A stretch of DNA of 64,000 nucleotides from CAVQWT01 sp963810815. Its GTDB lineage: Bacteria; Pseudomonadota; Gammaproteobacteria; Burkholderiales; Casimicrobiaceae. Positions 47,426-58,250 of the stretch are shown piece after piece. The first letter of the stretch is position 1. The number at the start of each line of letters is the position of its first letter. A model generated the notes under the pieces. The model ran no database searches. It worked only from the letters and a program-made list of their open reading frames with translations, and was not told where the DNA came from. The position numbers and the translations under genes are program-made. The DNA lies in contig CAWEPB010000007.1 in assembly GCA_963810815.1 (NCBI GenBank), positions 124,001-188,000 of the forward strand, read 5' to 3'.

Positions 47426-47851
47426 ATGACGACCATCGATTTCTACACCCGCTGCAGCGATCCGCTCGCGGTCGCGGCACGGCTGGTCGTCAAGGCCTGG
47501 GGGCAGTTCGGCGCGGTCCGTGTGCTCACCCCGGATGCTGCCGCGACCGCGGCGCTCGACCGCCAGCTGTGGCTGGTGCCGGCGACCGGGTTCGTCCCGC
47601 ACTGCCGGCTGGGCGCCGCCTGCGCCGCCGAGACGCCGGTCATCGTCGATCACGTGCTCGATCACCAGGGGCCGGCCGCGGTGCTGGTCAACCTGCACCC
47701 GTCGCCGCCACCGTTCTTCTCGCGCTTCGAGCGCCTGGCCGAGATCGTTTCCGGCGACGATTCCGCCGCCGCGGCGGGCCGCGAGCGCTGGAAGTTCTAC
47801 CGCGAACGCGGCTACGAGTTGCGCTCGCACGACCTGTCCGGACGGAGCTGA
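47426..47851 (+). CDS. holC: DNA polymerase III subunit chi
   Basis: A 141-residue chi subunit that links the clamp loader to single-strand binding protein. Recognisable parts are the opening TTIDFYTRCSDP, the strand LWLVPATGFVPHC, the PVIVDHVLDH segment, and the late FYRERGYELRSHDL. It forms an operon with pepA upstream. In E. coli valS comes next; here a metal-related block of about 7.5 kb intervenes. Confidence 0.9.
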   Translation: MTTIDFYTRCSDPLAVAARLVVKAWGQFGAVRVLTPDAAATAALDRQLWLVPATGFVPHCRLGAACAAETPVIVDHVLDHQGPAAVLVNLHPSPPPFFSRFERLAEIVSGDDSAAAAGRERWKFYRERGYELRSHDLSGRS

Positions 47852-47855
47852 CGCC

Positions 47856-48857
47856 TTGCCCACCGCGCGCGAACTGCTGGAGCAGGCCGACGCGCTGATG
47901 CGGCGCAATCGTGCCCTCGCCGACGCGGAGGCCGCGGCCAGCCGGTCCGCGACGGAGGACGAGGACGTCCCGGAGCTCACCGAGACCGTCGAACCGGCGC
48001 CCCGGGCCCCCGCCGCCGGGTCGGGACCCGGAACCGCGTCCCCGGCGTCCGCCTACCGCGCGATTGCCAGCCTCGACGACGTGCCCGAACTGACCGACGC
48101 CGTCGAGGAGATCGAGGCGCCGTCGATCCTGGAGCCGACCGAAGACGACGACCTCTCGCGCTGGCTCGAGATCGACCGGGGCGAGAAGAGCGTGACCGGT
48201 CCGGCGCCCGATTCGATCGTCGTCGTGCCTGCGGCGACGCGGCCCGAGGCGGCGCCGGTCGCGGTGGCGGCCTCGGCACCCATGGGGGACGCCCTGGCCG
48301 CGATGCCGCCGGTGTCCGTCCCGATCGCATCGGAGACCGCGATGCCGCCGGTGTCCGTCCCGATCGCATCGGGAACCGCGATGCCGCCGGTGTCCGTCCC
48401 GCTCGCGCCGGAGACCGCCGTGCCGGTGGTCGAGCCGCTGGCCGAGTTCCTGCTCGAGGACGCGCCGGCGGACGCGGTGGTCGAGATCGACATCGGCGTG
48501 CCGGGTGCGGCCGCCGATGCGGAGTGGTCCGCCGCGCGCGGATTGCCCGACGAGCCGCCGTTGGTCGCGGCGCTTCCGCCCGCCGTGTTTCCGCCGGCGG
48601 AGTCGGCGCCTGCCGGGACCGACGACACCCGATGGGCGACGCTGGCCGAGGACATCCGCATGCAGGTGCTGCAGCGGCTGGACATCTTCACCGACAGCGG
48701 GCTGCAGGGCGAACTCACGACGCGGCTGCAGCCGATCGTCGACCGGGCGAGCGCCGAGCTCGTTGCCGCAATCAACCAGCACGTCGGCCAGATCCTGCGC
48801 AGCTACGTCGCCGAGGCGATCGAGCGCGAGATCGAAAAGTGGCGCCAGGGCGGATGA
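47856..48857 (+). CDS. Low-complexity protein of unknown function after holC (possibly DUF2486-like)
   Basis: A 333-residue acidic protein with a TTG start 4 bases after the holC stop. The N-terminal helix (ARELLEQADALMRRNR) and the last 75 residues, an amphipathic helical region (MQVLQRLDIFTDSGLQGEL then VGQILRSYVAEAIEREIEKW), look conserved. The middle 200 residues are Pro/Ala/Val/Glu-rich linkers and include three 13-residue repeats of the type AMPPVSVPIASET. Similar proteins with a conserved C-terminal helix follow holC in Burkholderia as DUF2486, though that link is from memory. Its stop overlaps the next gene by ATGA. Confidence 0.6.
   Translation: MPTARELLEQADALMRRNRALADAEAAASRSATEDEDVPELTETVEPAPRAPAAGSGPGTASPASAYRAIASLDDVPELTDAVEEIEAPSILEPTEDDDLSRWLEIDRGEKSVTGPAPDSIVVVPAATRPEAAPVAVAASAPMGDALAAMPPVSVPIASETAMPPVSVPIASGTAMPPVSVPLAPETAVPVVEPLAEFLLEDAPADAVVEIDIGVPGAAADAEWSAARGLPDEPPLVAALPPAVFPPAESAPAGTDDTRWATLAEDIRMQVLQRLDIFTDSGLQGELTTRLQPIVDRASAELVAAINQHVGQILRSYVAEAIEREIEKWRQGG
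48300..48416 (+). repeat. Three 39-bp tandem repeats in coding sequence
   Basis: Units at 48300-48338, 48339-48377 and 48378-48416. The first two differ at 2 positions and the third is more diverged at its end. Because 39 is a multiple of 3, copy-number change would keep the frame and only alter linker length in the 333-residue protein. Confidence 0.92.
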
Positions 48858-49297
48858 CCGCGGGCAAGCGTGTCGCGCCGCCGGCCGCCGCCGAAACGCT
48901 GCTGGCCGAGCGCGGCGCCCGCGCGACCCGCGCCCGCATCGCCGCGCTCGCCTGCCTGCTCGAAGCGCGCGAGGCGTTGACCCACCACGACGTCGAGAAG
49001 CGGTTGGCGAAGGTCGGCGACGTCGACCGCGTCACGCTCTACCGCGTCCTCGAATGGCTGACCGCCGAAGGCCTGGCGCACAAGGTGTCCGGCGACGATC
49101 GCGTCTGGCGCTTCTCCGCCGCCGGTCATGCGCATCCCGGCCACGCCCACGCGCATTTCCAGTGCAGCGGATGCGGCAAGGTCGTGTGTCTCGACGAAGC
49201 GCGCGTGCCGCCGATCGCGATGCCGGCCGGGTATCGCCGCCGCGAAGTCGAGATCACGATCAAGGGCAGCTGCGACGCCTGCGCGCCGCGCGGCTGA
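48854..49297 (+). CDS. Fur-family transcriptional regulator, Zur-like
   Basis: A 147-residue winged-helix repressor. The DNA-binding half includes HHDVEKRLAKVGDVDRVTLYRVLEWL. The dimerisation half has a His-rich hinge (HAHPGHAHAHFQC) and two structural cysteine pairs, CSGC and CDAC, giving the Zur/Fur zinc-binding layout. The position directly upstream of a zinc-type ABC system favours Zur over Fur or PerR. Its ATG overlaps the preceding stop. A small hairpin (GGTCGCG at 49303-49309, CGCGACC at 49314-49320) follows, without a T-run. Confidence 0.8.
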   Translation: MTAGKRVAPPAAAETLLAERGARATRARIAALACLLEAREALTHHDVEKRLAKVGDVDRVTLYRVLEWLTAEGLAHKVSGDDRVWRFSAAGHAHPGHAHAHFQCSGCGKVVCLDEARVPPIAMPAGYRRREVEITIKGSCDACAPRG

Positions 49298-49424
49298 GGA
49301 AGGGTCGCGGCAGCGCGACCGGGCGCCGGGACGCGGTAGCCGACGGCCGGCGCACGGCGAAGCGTGTGCCGTGGACCCCGGACCGGTTCCCCCGATGCGG
49401 CGGGCTGCGCTACAGTCGCGGGAG

Positions 49425-50075
49425 ATGTTCGTCCTCTCCGATCTCGAACACCGGTACGGCGCCGCCAGCGCCGTCCGCGTCGCGGCGTGGACCGCCGACG
49501 CCGGGTCGCACTGGCTGCTGTCCGGGCCATCGGGCGGCGGCAAGTCGACGCTGCTGTCGATCCTCGCGGGGCTGATCACCCCGACGCGCGGCAAGGTGAT
49601 CGTCGCCGGGACCGATCTGGCGACGCTGTCCGGCGGCGCCCGCGATCGCTGGCGCGGGCTGCACGTCGGGCTGGTGCCGCAGCGGCTGCATCTCGTCGGC
49701 GCGCTGTCGGTGCGCGACAACCTGCGCCTCGCGCAGTACCTGGCCGGCGCGGGCGTCGATGACGCCCGGATCCGCGAGCTGCTCGAAGCGGTCGGCGTCG
49801 CCGAGCTCGCCGCCCGCGAGCCGCGCACGCTGTCGCAGGGTCAGGCCCAGCGTGTCGCCATCGCCCGTGCCGTGGTCAACCGGCCGCGGCTGCTGCTGGC
49901 GGACGAGCCCACCGCCAGCCTCGACGACCCGCACGCGGCTGCGGCGCTGGAGCTGCTGCGCGCGCAGGCGGTGGCGAACGGCGCGACGCTGGTCGTCGCC
50001 TCGCACGACGCGCGCGTGCGCCCGCTGCTGCCCCACGTGTTCGCGCTGCCCGCGCCGGCGGAGAACGGACGATGA
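49425..50075 (+). CDS. ABC transporter ATP-binding protein, MacB/LolD class, in Zur-linked operon
   Basis: A 216-residue ATPase. Walker A GPSGGGKS lies at 34-41, the signature is LSQGQAQRV, Walker B is LLLADEPTASLD and the H-loop is ASHDAR. A TACAGT -10-like hexamer at 49411-49416 lies only nine bases before the ATG, so the message could be nearly leaderless. The stop overlaps the permease start (ATGA). Together with the permease and the DUF3299 protein it resembles the Pseudomonas PA4064-PA4066 type of zinc-responsive system (recalled, not searched). Confidence 0.85.
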   Translation: MFVLSDLEHRYGAASAVRVAAWTADAGSHWLLSGPSGGGKSTLLSILAGLITPTRGKVIVAGTDLATLSGGARDRWRGLHVGLVPQRLHLVGALSVRDNLRLAQYLAGAGVDDARIRELLEAVGVAELAAREPRTLSQGQAQRVAIARAVVNRPRLLLADEPTASLDDPHAAAALELLRAQAVANGATLVVASHDARVRPLLPHVFALPAPAENGR

Positions 50076-51325
50076 ACGCCTTCACGCTGGCGTTCGCCTA
50101 CGCGCGCCGCCGCCCGCTGGCGACGCTGCTCAACGTGGTGCTGCTCGCCGTCGGCGTCGCGACGATCGCGCTGGTGCTGCTGCTCGCGCGCGACTTCGAG
50201 ACGCGGCTCACGCGCGACGCCGAGGGCATCGACCTGGTCGTCGGCGCCAAGGGCAGCCCGCTGCAGCTGATCCTCGCCGGCGTGTATCACGCCGACGTGC
50301 CACCCGGAAACATCGCGCTCGCCGAAATCGAGAAGCTGCGCGCGAACCCGCTGGTGGCCGAGGTGCTGCCGCTGGCGCTCGGCGACAGCGTCCGCGGCTT
50401 CCGCATCGCCGGGGTCGAGCCGGCCTTCGTGGCGCACTACGGCGCGAGGCTGGCCGCAGGGGCGCTCTGGGACGAGCCCATGGAGGCGGTGCTGGGCGCC
50501 GAGGTGGCGCGGGCGACCGGGCTCGCGGTCGGCGCGACGTTTGCCGGAGCGCACGGGCTGGGCGAAGGCGGAGCGGAGCACGGCGACGCGCCGTACCGCG
50601 TGGTCGGGATCCTGGCGCCGACCGGACGCGCGATCGACCGCCTGGTGCTGACCGGGCTCGCCTCGGTCTGGGCCGTGCATGAAGGCGCCGGGCACGCCGC
50701 GGCGGAGCACGGTGCCCACGCCGAAGCCGACCCCGGGTCGCGCCGCGCCAACGAGGCCGGCCCCGTCGCGGACCACCCCGGCCGCGAAGTCACGCTGGCG
50801 CTGGTCCGGTATCGCAGTCCGCTGGCCGCGGCCAGCCTGCCGCGCGCGATCAACGCGAACACGCCGATGCAGGCGGCGTCCCCGGCCTACGAATCCGCGC
50901 GGCTGCTCACGGTGTTTGCCTTCGCCGCCGACATCCTGCGCGCGTTCGCGCTGCTGCTGATGGCCGCCTCGGCGCTGGGGCTGTTCGTCGCGCTGGCGCA
51001 GGCGCTGGACGAGCGGCGGTACGACCTCGCGATCATGCGCGCGCTGGGGGCGTCGCGCTGGCAACTGGTCGCCGTCATCCTGGTCGAGAGCCTGTTCCTC
51101 GCCGCCGCCGGGCTGGTACTGGGACTGCTCGCGGCGAACCTGGTCGTCGCGTCGATCGGGGCGTGGATTCCCGCGGCGGCGCCGCTCGCCGCCGCGGCGT
51201 GGACGTGGCCGCCCGCCGGTTGGGCGCTCGTCGCGGTGGCACTGGGGGCGGGTATAATTTCCGCTGCGTGGCCGGCATGGCGCGCGTACCGTCTGGACGT
51301 CGCCGCGACGCTGGCCGACGCCTGA
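50072..51325 (+). CDS. FtsX-like ABC permease with histidine-rich periplasmic loop
   Basis: A 417-residue MacB-type permease with one N-terminal helix (about 17-39), a periplasmic domain (40-285), and three C-terminal helices (about 290-320, 345-370 and 385-405). The opening of the periplasmic domain, VVGAKGSPLQLILAGVYHADVP, is typical of the branch found with DUF3299. Residues 161-236 contain eight histidines and many acidic residues (HEGAGHAAAEHGAH and neighbours), a likely metal-binding insertion. The context with a Zur-like regulator suggests a role in zinc-limited envelope metal handling. Confidence 0.85.
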   Translation: MNAFTLAFAYARRRPLATLLNVVLLAVGVATIALVLLLARDFETRLTRDAEGIDLVVGAKGSPLQLILAGVYHADVPPGNIALAEIEKLRANPLVAEVLPLALGDSVRGFRIAGVEPAFVAHYGARLAAGALWDEPMEAVLGAEVARATGLAVGATFAGAHGLGEGGAEHGDAPYRVVGILAPTGRAIDRLVLTGLASVWAVHEGAGHAAAEHGAHAEADPGSRRANEAGPVADHPGREVTLALVRYRSPLAAASLPRAINANTPMQAASPAYESARLLTVFAFAADILRAFALLLMAASALGLFVALAQALDERRYDLAIMRALGASRWQLVAVILVESLFLAAAGLVLGLLAANLVVASIGAWIPAAAPLAAAAWTWPPAGWALVAVALGAGIISAAWPAWRAYRLDVAATLADA

Positions 51326-51342
51326 CCAAGGACCAGATCCCG

Positions 51343-51924
51343 ATGAGCCCATACAACCTGCGCGGTGTCGCCGCAGCCGTCGTGCTCGCTGCCGCCGGTG
51401 CCGTTCTGACCGCCGGTCCGGCTCGCGCGGTCACCGGCGACATCCCGGCGGTCGGCCTGCCGTCGGCGAGCGATTACGGGCTGCGGCTGCTGCCCGAGCG
51501 TGCGGGCGTCGTGTCCTGGCGCACGCTCGCCAAGGTCGAGCCGGTGAAGAAGGATGGCCGCATGGTGCCGTCGTTCGCTGCCGACATCCTGAGCCTCGAC
51601 CGGAAGGACGTACGGGTCCAGGGCTTCATGATCCCGCTCGACATCGGCGACAAGCAGAAGCGCTTCCTGATCGCGGCAGTGCCGCCGCATTGCAGCTTCT
51701 GCCTGCCCGCCGGACCGGACGCCGTGGTCGAGGTCCACGCGAAGGCACCGGTGCGTTACAGCCTCGAGCCGATCGTGGTGTCCGGCAAGTTCGAATTGCT
51801 GAAGGACGACCCCGCCGGCATGCTGTACCGGTTGACCGACGCGGAGATGATCGGCTCGGCAATGCCGGCGGCTGCAGCGAAGGGCGCGACGGCGGGCAAG
51901 GGCGCGACGGCGATCGCGCAGTAG
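51343..51924 (+). CDS. DUF3299 exported protein of a zinc-type ABC locus
   Basis: A 193-residue precursor with a signal peptide ending near GPARAVTG (residue 29). The mature domain shows the DUF3299 features: VQGFMIPLD, a conserved PPHCSFCLPAGPDAVVEV with a CxxC pair, and VVSGKFELLKDDPAGMLYRL. The cysteines and the OB-like strands suggest a metal- or thiol-dependent periplasmic role. A TATAAT inside the end of the permease gene (51253-51258) could provide an internal promoter. The C-terminal 25 residues are an Ala/Gly/Lys-rich tail. It is the last gene of the Zur-linked unit. Confidence 0.78.
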   Translation: MSPYNLRGVAAAVVLAAAGAVLTAGPARAVTGDIPAVGLPSASDYGLRLLPERAGVVSWRTLAKVEPVKKDGRMVPSFAADILSLDRKDVRVQGFMIPLDIGDKQKRFLIAAVPPHCSFCLPAGPDAVVEVHAKAPVRYSLEPIVVSGKFELLKDDPAGMLYRLTDAEMIGSAMPAAAAKGATAGKGATAIAQ

Positions 51925-51936
51925 CCGCGTTGCCGT

Positions 51937-52358
51937 GCGCGGGGTCGCGCCGAAGCGGCCCGCCCTGCTGCGTCGATGGCCCACTCCTCCGCAGGGCAGG
52001 CCGCTCCGTCGCGACGGGCGGTGCCGGGTGCGGGCCAAACCGCTGGCATGCGCGGGGTCGCGCCGAAGCGGCCCGCCCTGCTGCGTCGATGGCCCACTCC
52101 TCCGCAGGGCAGGCCGCTCCGTCGCGACGGGCGGTGCCGGAGGCGGGCCAAACCGTTGCGGTGCGCGGGGTCGCGCCGAAGCGGCCCGCCCTGCTGCGTC
52201 GGTGACCCACTCCTTGGCAAGGCCGGCCGCTCCGTCGCGACGGGCGGTGCGGGAGGCGGGCCAAACCGCTGGCATACGCGGGGTCGCGCCGAAGCGGCCC
52301 GCCCTGCTGCGTCGGTGACCCACTCCTCCGCAGGGCCGGCCGCCCCGTCGCGACGGGT
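51937..52358. repeat. 113-bp tandem repeat, 3.7 copies, non-coding
   Basis: Copies begin at 51937, 52050, 52163 and 52276, and the last is cut near 52358. Each opens with CGGGGTCGCGCCGAAGC and contains a long imperfect hairpin in which AGCGGCC pairs with GGCCGCT around a CCTGCTGCG/CGCAGGGCA inner stem. Unit length is not a multiple of 3, so apparent peptide repeats on either strand change frame and are not believable genes. The block fills most of the 566-base gap between the DUF3299 gene and feoA. Confidence 0.95.
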
Positions 52359-52451
52359 GCAAAGGGCGTGGCCGGGGCCTTCCGGGCCGTCCGGCGAGCG
52401 ACCGCACCGGGGCTTGCGGCAGATCAAGGCGGAACTCGAAAACTGTGCCAT

Positions 52452-52470
52452 AATGCGAATCATTCGCGTT
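52452..52470 (+). promoter_or_regulatory. Fur box of feoAB
   Basis: AATGCGAATCATTCGCGTT is a 9-1-9 inverted repeat with 8 of 9 arm positions matching, located 21 bases before feoA. A CATAAT hexamer directly to its left (52449-52454) fits a -10, so iron-loaded Fur should block transcription. Confidence 0.85.
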
Positions 52471-52490
52471 TGATCCCAGGCCCGGCACCC

Positions 52491-52715
52491 ATGTCTCCAC
52501 TGCTCGACCTCCGTCCCGGCGACGAGGCCACCGTCGCCACCGTCGACGGCGACCTCGCGCTGCGCCAGCGCCTGGCGGCTCTGGGAGTCCGGCCCGGCCG
52601 CGCGCTGCGGCTGATGCGCCGCGGCGCGATGGCGGGGCCGCTGCACCTGCGCGTCGGCACGACCGACATCGTTCTCCGGCGGGGCCACGCCCGCGCGATT
52701 CTCGTTCATCGCTGA
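52491..52715 (+). CDS. feoA: Ferrous iron transport protein FeoA
   Basis: A 74-residue SH3-like protein that supports FeoB. Family features are LRPGDEATVATV, the LRQRLAALGVRPGRALRL turn, and a last strand ending RGHARAILV. feoB begins 12 bases later, and there is no feoC in the window. Confidence 0.9.
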   Translation: MSPLLDLRPGDEATVATVDGDLALRQRLAALGVRPGRALRLMRRGAMAGPLHLRVGTTDIVLRRGHARAILVHR

Positions 52716-52727
52716 CCGGCGGCCGGG

Positions 52728-54497
52728 GTGAAGCGGATCGCCCTCGTCGGCATGCCGAACACCGGCAAGTCGACGTTCTTCAACCGGGTGACCGGCGCCT
52801 CGGCGCGGGTCGGCAACTGGCCCGGCATCACGGTGGATCTCTACGCCGCGCGCGTGCTGCTCGGCGGCTCGATGGTCGAGCTCGTCGACCTGCCGGGGGT
52901 GTACGACCTCGACGGCACCGCCGACGACGAGCGGGTCGTTCGCGAGTTCCTCGCGAACACCCACGTCGACCTCGTCGCGGTCATCGTCGCGGCGCCGCAG
53001 ATCGACCGACAGCTGCCGCTGGCGCTGACGCTGCGCGCGCGCGGCGTGCCGACCGTGCTGCTGCTCAACATGACGGACGAGGCGCGGCGGCTGGGCATCC
53101 GCGTCGACGCCGAGGGCCTCGGTCGCGCGATCGGCATGCCGGTGGTCCCGATGGCCGCCAAGCGCGGGGAGGGCCAGGCGGAGGCGCTCGCCGCGCTCGC
53201 CCGCGGCGTGCTGGCCGCGCCTTCAGCGCCGCTGCCGCTCGACCCCGCCGCCCGGGACGCCGCGGTGGCCGCGGCGCTCGCTGCCGCGGTCGACATCCCC
53301 GCGCGGCTGCCCGAGGGCATGACCGATCGCGTCGATCGCGTGCTGCTGCACCCGCTGTTCGGGCTGCCGCTCTTCTTCGCGCTGATGTTCGTCGTCTTTC
53401 AGGGCGTGTTCACGCTCGGCAAGCCGCTGCAGGACGGGCTGCAGGCGACATTCGACTTCACCCGCGCGAACCTGCTGACGCCGGCCCTCGCGTCGCTGCC
53501 CGATCTCGTCCGCGGCTTCCTGCTCGACGGCGTGTGGGCCGGCGTGTCGACCGTCGCGGCGTTCGTGCCGCTGGTGGTGCTGTTCTTCCTGTTCATGGCG
53601 CTGGTCGAGGACTCGGGCTACCTGTCGCGCGCGGCGTTCCTCACCGACGCGCTGATGGCGCGCATGGGGCTCGACGGCCGCAGCTTCGTGATGCTGCTGC
53701 TCGGCTTCGGCTGCAACGTGCCGGCGCTGATGGGCACGCGGATCATGCGCTCGCGCGGGCTGCGGCTGCTGACGATGATGATCGTGCCGTTCTCGCTGTG
53801 CTCGGCCCGGCTGCAGGTATTCCTGTTCCTCGCCGCCGCGCTGTTCGCGCCGGCGCAGGGAGCATGGGTGATTTTCGGACTCTATCTGGCGAGCTTCGCC
53901 GCGGCGCTGCTGACCGCCTTCGTGTTCCGCGACCGTTACCGCAACGACGAGCCTTTCGTGCTCGAATTGCCGCCTTACCGGCTGCCGACGCTGCGGCAGA
54001 TCGCGCTGCGCGCCTGGCACGAGGTGCGTCATTTCCTGCGGCGCGCGACGCGCTTCATCGTCGCCGGCGTGATGCTGGTGTGGCTGCTGACGCACCTGCC
54101 GGCCGGCGTGGCACCCGGCGGCCCGGAAACCTTCGCCGGCTTGCTGGGCCGCTTCGCCGAACCGGTGCTGGCCCCGATCGGCATCGACGAGCGGCTGACC
54201 GTGGCCCTGATCTTCGGCTTCGTCGCCAAGGAAATCCTGATCGGCGCGCTGGCGGTGATCTTCGGCCTCGAAGGGCAGGCCCTGGCGAGCGAACTGGCCG
54301 CGCGCATCGACGTCGTGCAGGGACTCTCGTTCATGCTGTTCACCCTCATCTACACGCCCTGCGTGTCGACGATCGCGACGATGCGCTCGGAGGCGCGAAG
54401 CACCCGCTTCGCGCTGGTCTCGGTCGGGTGGTCGCTGGCGTTGGCCTGGATGGTCAGTTTCGCGTTCTACCGATCGGCGCGGGCGCTGGGCTGGTGA
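52728..54497 (+). CDS. feoB: Ferrous iron transporter FeoB
   Basis: A 589-residue Fe2+ transporter. The N-terminal G domain has G1 GMPNTGKS (8-15), G3 DLPG and G4 NMTD, but the helical GDI region is short. The membrane part begins near residue 210 with two Gate motifs, GFGCNVPALMGTR and YTPCVSTIATM, each holding the conserved pore cysteine. At 589 residues it is shorter than the roughly 770 of E. coli FeoB, typical of the compact betaproteobacterial form. The GTG start at 52728 is required to keep KRIALVGMPN. Confidence 0.93.
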   Translation: MKRIALVGMPNTGKSTFFNRVTGASARVGNWPGITVDLYAARVLLGGSMVELVDLPGVYDLDGTADDERVVREFLANTHVDLVAVIVAAPQIDRQLPLALTLRARGVPTVLLLNMTDEARRLGIRVDAEGLGRAIGMPVVPMAAKRGEGQAEALAALARGVLAAPSAPLPLDPAARDAAVAAALAAAVDIPARLPEGMTDRVDRVLLHPLFGLPLFFALMFVVFQGVFTLGKPLQDGLQATFDFTRANLLTPALASLPDLVRGFLLDGVWAGVSTVAAFVPLVVLFFLFMALVEDSGYLSRAAFLTDALMARMGLDGRSFVMLLLGFGCNVPALMGTRIMRSRGLRLLTMMIVPFSLCSARLQVFLFLAAALFAPAQGAWVIFGLYLASFAAALLTAFVFRDRYRNDEPFVLELPPYRLPTLRQIALRAWHEVRHFLRRATRFIVAGVMLVWLLTHLPAGVAPGGPETFAGLLGRFAEPVLAPIGIDERLTVALIFGFVAKEILIGALAVIFGLEGQALASELAARIDVVQGLSFMLFTLIYTPCVSTIATMRSEARSTRFALVSVGWSLALAWMVSFAFYRSARALGW

Positions 54498-54554
54498 CAC
54501 CAGGCTGGTGACACTAGGCTGGTGATACTAGGCTCGTGACACATGGCTGCTGAG
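54489..54554 (+). repeat. 14-bp direct repeats at the end of feoB
   Basis: Four tandem copies of a GGCTGGTGACACTA-like unit (54489, 54503, 54517, 54531) with a partial fifth. The first spans the feoB stop codon, so the array starts in coding sequence and continues into the gap. Confidence 0.85.
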
Positions 54555-54598
54555 CGAATCCGCTTGGCGGCGGCCACCCTGCATGGGATGATCGCTGC

Positions 54599-55291
54599 AT
54601 GAACGTCGTCTTCCTGCCCGGATTGCTCTGCGACGCGCGCCTGTGGGAGGCGCAGGTCCGCGCCCTTGGCGCCCGCGCGACGGTGCAGGTGGCCGACCTG
54701 ACGGCCGGTGCCACGATGGCTGCGCTCGCGGCCGACGTCCTTGCCAGGGCGCCGTCCGGACGGTTCGCGCTGGCGGGACTGTCGATGGGCGGGTATTGCG
54801 CGCTGGAGATCGTCCGCCAGGCGCCGGAGCGCGTCGCCGCACTGGCGCTGCTCGACACCTCGGCGCGGCCCGACACGCCCGAGGGAACCGCCAACCGTCG
54901 GCGCCTGGTGAAGCTGGCCGAGCACGACTTCGACCGCGTCGTCGACGAACTGCTGCCGAAGCTCCTCGCGCCGGCGCACCTCGCCGATCCGGCGATCGCG
55001 GGCGTCGTCCGCGCGATGGCCCGCGCGTTCGACCCGACGTCGTTCGCGCGGCAGCAGGAGGCGATCATCTCGCGCGCCGACAGCCGGCCGCTGCTGCCGA
55101 CGATCGCCTGTCCGACGCTGGTGCTGTGCGGCCGCGAGGACGCGCTCACGCCGCCAGAGGTGCACGAGGAGATGGCGGCGGCGATCCCGCGCGCACGGCT
55201 GGTCCTCGTCGACGGCAGCGGCCATCTCTCACCGCTCGAACGGCCCGAAGCCGTGACCGCCGCGCTCGCGGCCTGGCTCGACGCGAGCTGA
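54599..55291 (+). CDS. Alpha/beta hydrolase
   Basis: A 230-residue alpha/beta hydrolase. The oxyanion-turn strand is VVFLPGLLCD, the nucleophile is Ser62 in AGLSMGGYCAL, an acid lies in CGREDALTPPEV, and a terminal His is seen in GSGHLSPLERP. The short cap region and the similarity to MhpC/BioH-type esterases do not identify a substrate. It stands alone between feoB and valS. Confidence 0.8.
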   Translation: MNVVFLPGLLCDARLWEAQVRALGARATVQVADLTAGATMAALAADVLARAPSGRFALAGLSMGGYCALEIVRQAPERVAALALLDTSARPDTPEGTANRRRLVKLAEHDFDRVVDELLPKLLAPAHLADPAIAGVVRAMARAFDPTSFARQQEAIISRADSRPLLPTIACPTLVLCGREDALTPPEVHEEMAAAIPRARLVLVDGSGHLSPLERPEAVTAALAAWLDAS

Positions 55292-55343
55292 CGCGGCGTG
55301 GGGCGCCCGCCAGGGCGCAGGGGGGAGACGTCCCCCCAACGGC

Positions 55344-55349
55344 TATAAT
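55344..55349 (+). promoter_or_regulatory. -10 element upstream of valS
   Basis: A perfect TATAAT. Just before it, GGGGGGA (55320-55326) and TCCCCCC (55331-55337) form a 7-bp hairpin with a GACG loop where the -35 would be, which might terminate the hydrolase transcript weakly or modulate this promoter. Confidence 0.55.
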
Positions 55350-55393
55350 TCGACGCTTTGCACCACCTTCGCGCGCCACGAGCGCCTGCCCGC

Positions 55394-58243
<2,850 letters not shown>

Positions 58244-58250
58244 TGGCGCG

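Noticed and set aside
51935..52473. Repeat proteins encoded by the 113-bp array on either strand
   Set aside because: The unit length is not a multiple of three, so the supposed peptide repeats change frame from copy to copy, and no start site is credible.
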